A stretch of 64,000 nucleotides of DNA from positions 1-64,000 of the forward strand of contig PNJV01000004.1 of assembly GCA_013822085.1 (NCBI GenBank), read 5' to 3'. Below, in pieces: positions 63,341-64,000 of this stretch. The stretch's first letter is position 1; each line of letters begins with the position of its first letter. The notes beneath the pieces were generated by a model, which saw nothing but the letters and a program-made list of their open reading frames with translations, was not told the DNA's origin and did no database searches. The position numbers and the translations under genes are program-made. The stretch comes from Isosphaera sp. (GTDB taxonomy: Bacteria > Planctomycetota > Phycisphaerae > Phycisphaerales > UBA1924).

Positions 63341-64000
63341 CTAGCCCCGCCGATGCCACGGGTGCGCCAGCCCGCGCGCCGCCAGCACCACCAGCGGCCC
63401 CGCCAGCATCCACACCGAACGCCCCTCGATCGACCCCCACCAGTACATCGGGGCCGCAACCGCCACCGCCGCGATGATCGCGCCCCACTGGCGGGCCCCC
63501 GGCGCCCGCGTGGGCCACCCGAACCGCGCCGGCACCACCGCGACGAGCACGTACGCCGGCGCCGCCAGCGCGTAGAACGACAGGAACAGCCTGTACACCA
63601 CCTCGAACGGCAGCCACCGCCCCGGGCCCTGCGCCCGCGCGGCGGCCCCCAGTGCCAGCCCGATCAGCACCGCTGCGGCCACCAGCGCGGGCCACGCCAG
63701 GCGCCCCACGCCCATCCCCCGGAGCGTCCCGCCCAGCTCCGGCGCGTGCATGACCACCTTGAGCGCCCCCTGGGCGCACAGGTACGCCACAAGCAGCGCC
63801 CCCACGAGCCCCGGCACGCCCGCCACCACCGCGCCGCCCTGGCCCTCAAGGCCCACCAAGTGCGCGTAGGCCGCCGAGAGCAGGATCATCAGCCCGAAGA
63901 CCCCCACAAAGCCCAGCGCAAAGGCGGCGTGGCTCTTGGCCGGCGACCCGACGCTCTGGCGCGCCCGGTGGAACGTCAGGTCCAGGTATGGGCACAGGGC
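63341..64000 (-). CDS. Multi-pass membrane protein (5' end beyond the window)
   Basis: The frame is open from the right edge to TAG 63341, giving at least 219 residues. It starts in a soluble CPYLDLTFHRARQSVGSPAKSH segment and then has about six hydrophobic helices. The first part, with HxR and KSH, looks like a cytoplasmic or periplasmic lead-in, but I recognise no family. It ends 109 bases from the hflX start on the same strand. Confidence 0.7.
   Translation of the reverse strand, partial: ALCPYLDLTFHRARQSVGSPAKSHAAFALGFVGVFGLMILLSAAYAHLVGLEGQGGAVVAGVPGLVGALLVAYLCAQGALKVVMHAPELGGTLRGMGVGRLAWPALVAAAVLIGLALGAAARAQGPGRWLPFEVVYRLFLSFYALAAPAYVLVAVVPARFGWPTRAPGARQWGAIIAAVAVAAPMYWWGSIEGRSVWMLAGPLVVLAARGLAHPWHRRG

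Overview
The window is very GC-rich chromosomal DNA (above 70 % G+C by eye) from a Gram-negative bacterium. The gene content and several protein oddities suggest a planctomycete, most likely of the Phycisphaerae type. The envelope genes kdsB, lspA, uppS, dapF and a PBP4-type carboxypeptidase imply an outer membrane with LPS and peptidoglycan. Other pointers are a CsrA, a DksA-like protein lacking zinc ligands, an extended L22, and an S10-spc-alpha cluster without rpmD and rpsD. The taxonomic call is inference, because no rRNA is present.

Layout. 1-4.2 kb: the conserved glmU-prs-rplY-pth order on the minus strand behind tRNA-Gln, with a consensus-like promoter far upstream, then a GNAT acetyltransferase and tRNA-Arg. 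4.3-8.2 kb: a plus-strand terminal-oxidase assembly set (ctaB, a two-gene ABC exporter, a Sco protein). 8.2-11.7 kb: a minus-strand ABC ATPase, permease and tilS run with overlapping start and stop codons. 11.8-31.4 kb: short housekeeping operons on both strands: ubiD-like, dacB, a receiver protein with proC, metF, an NMP kinase, def, a TPR protein with kdsB, M20 peptidase with dapF, a lipoprotein with an M48 protease, a NifU-like protein, csrA, pheS and a Cys-rich lipoprotein with a clear terminator.

31.6-49.1 kb: one long minus-strand ribosomal superoperon, rpsJ-rplC-rplD-rplW-rplB-rpsS-rplV-rpsC-rplP-rpmC-rpsQ-rplN-rplX-rplE-rpsN-rpsH-rplF-rplR-rpsE-rplO-secY-infA-rpmJ-rpsM-rpsK-rpoA-rplQ. 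A good promoter lies about 280 nt ahead of rpsJ. Many genes are separated by unusually long spacers, in contrast to the overlapping genes elsewhere in the window. The 467-nt rplC-rplD spacer holds a chain of long hairpins whose G-U pairs fit only the transcribed strand. This is the best candidate here for an undescribed element. Several ribosomal proteins carry additions: an HTH-like domain on L22, a Gly/Arg-rich tail on S5, Lys/Gly-rich extensions on L5 and L25, and an insertion in L17.

49.3-64 kb: an unrecognised exported protein and ruvB on the plus strand; then on the minus strand a coiled-coil zinc-ribbon protein, cdsA-uppS, purA, lspA with the DksA-like gene, and an exported superoxide dismutase; on the plus strand an RluA-type pseudouridine synthase and accA; finally tRNA-Thr, hflX and a membrane protein cut by the window edge. 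I saw no CRISPR array, insertion sequence, prophage or obvious horizontally acquired island.
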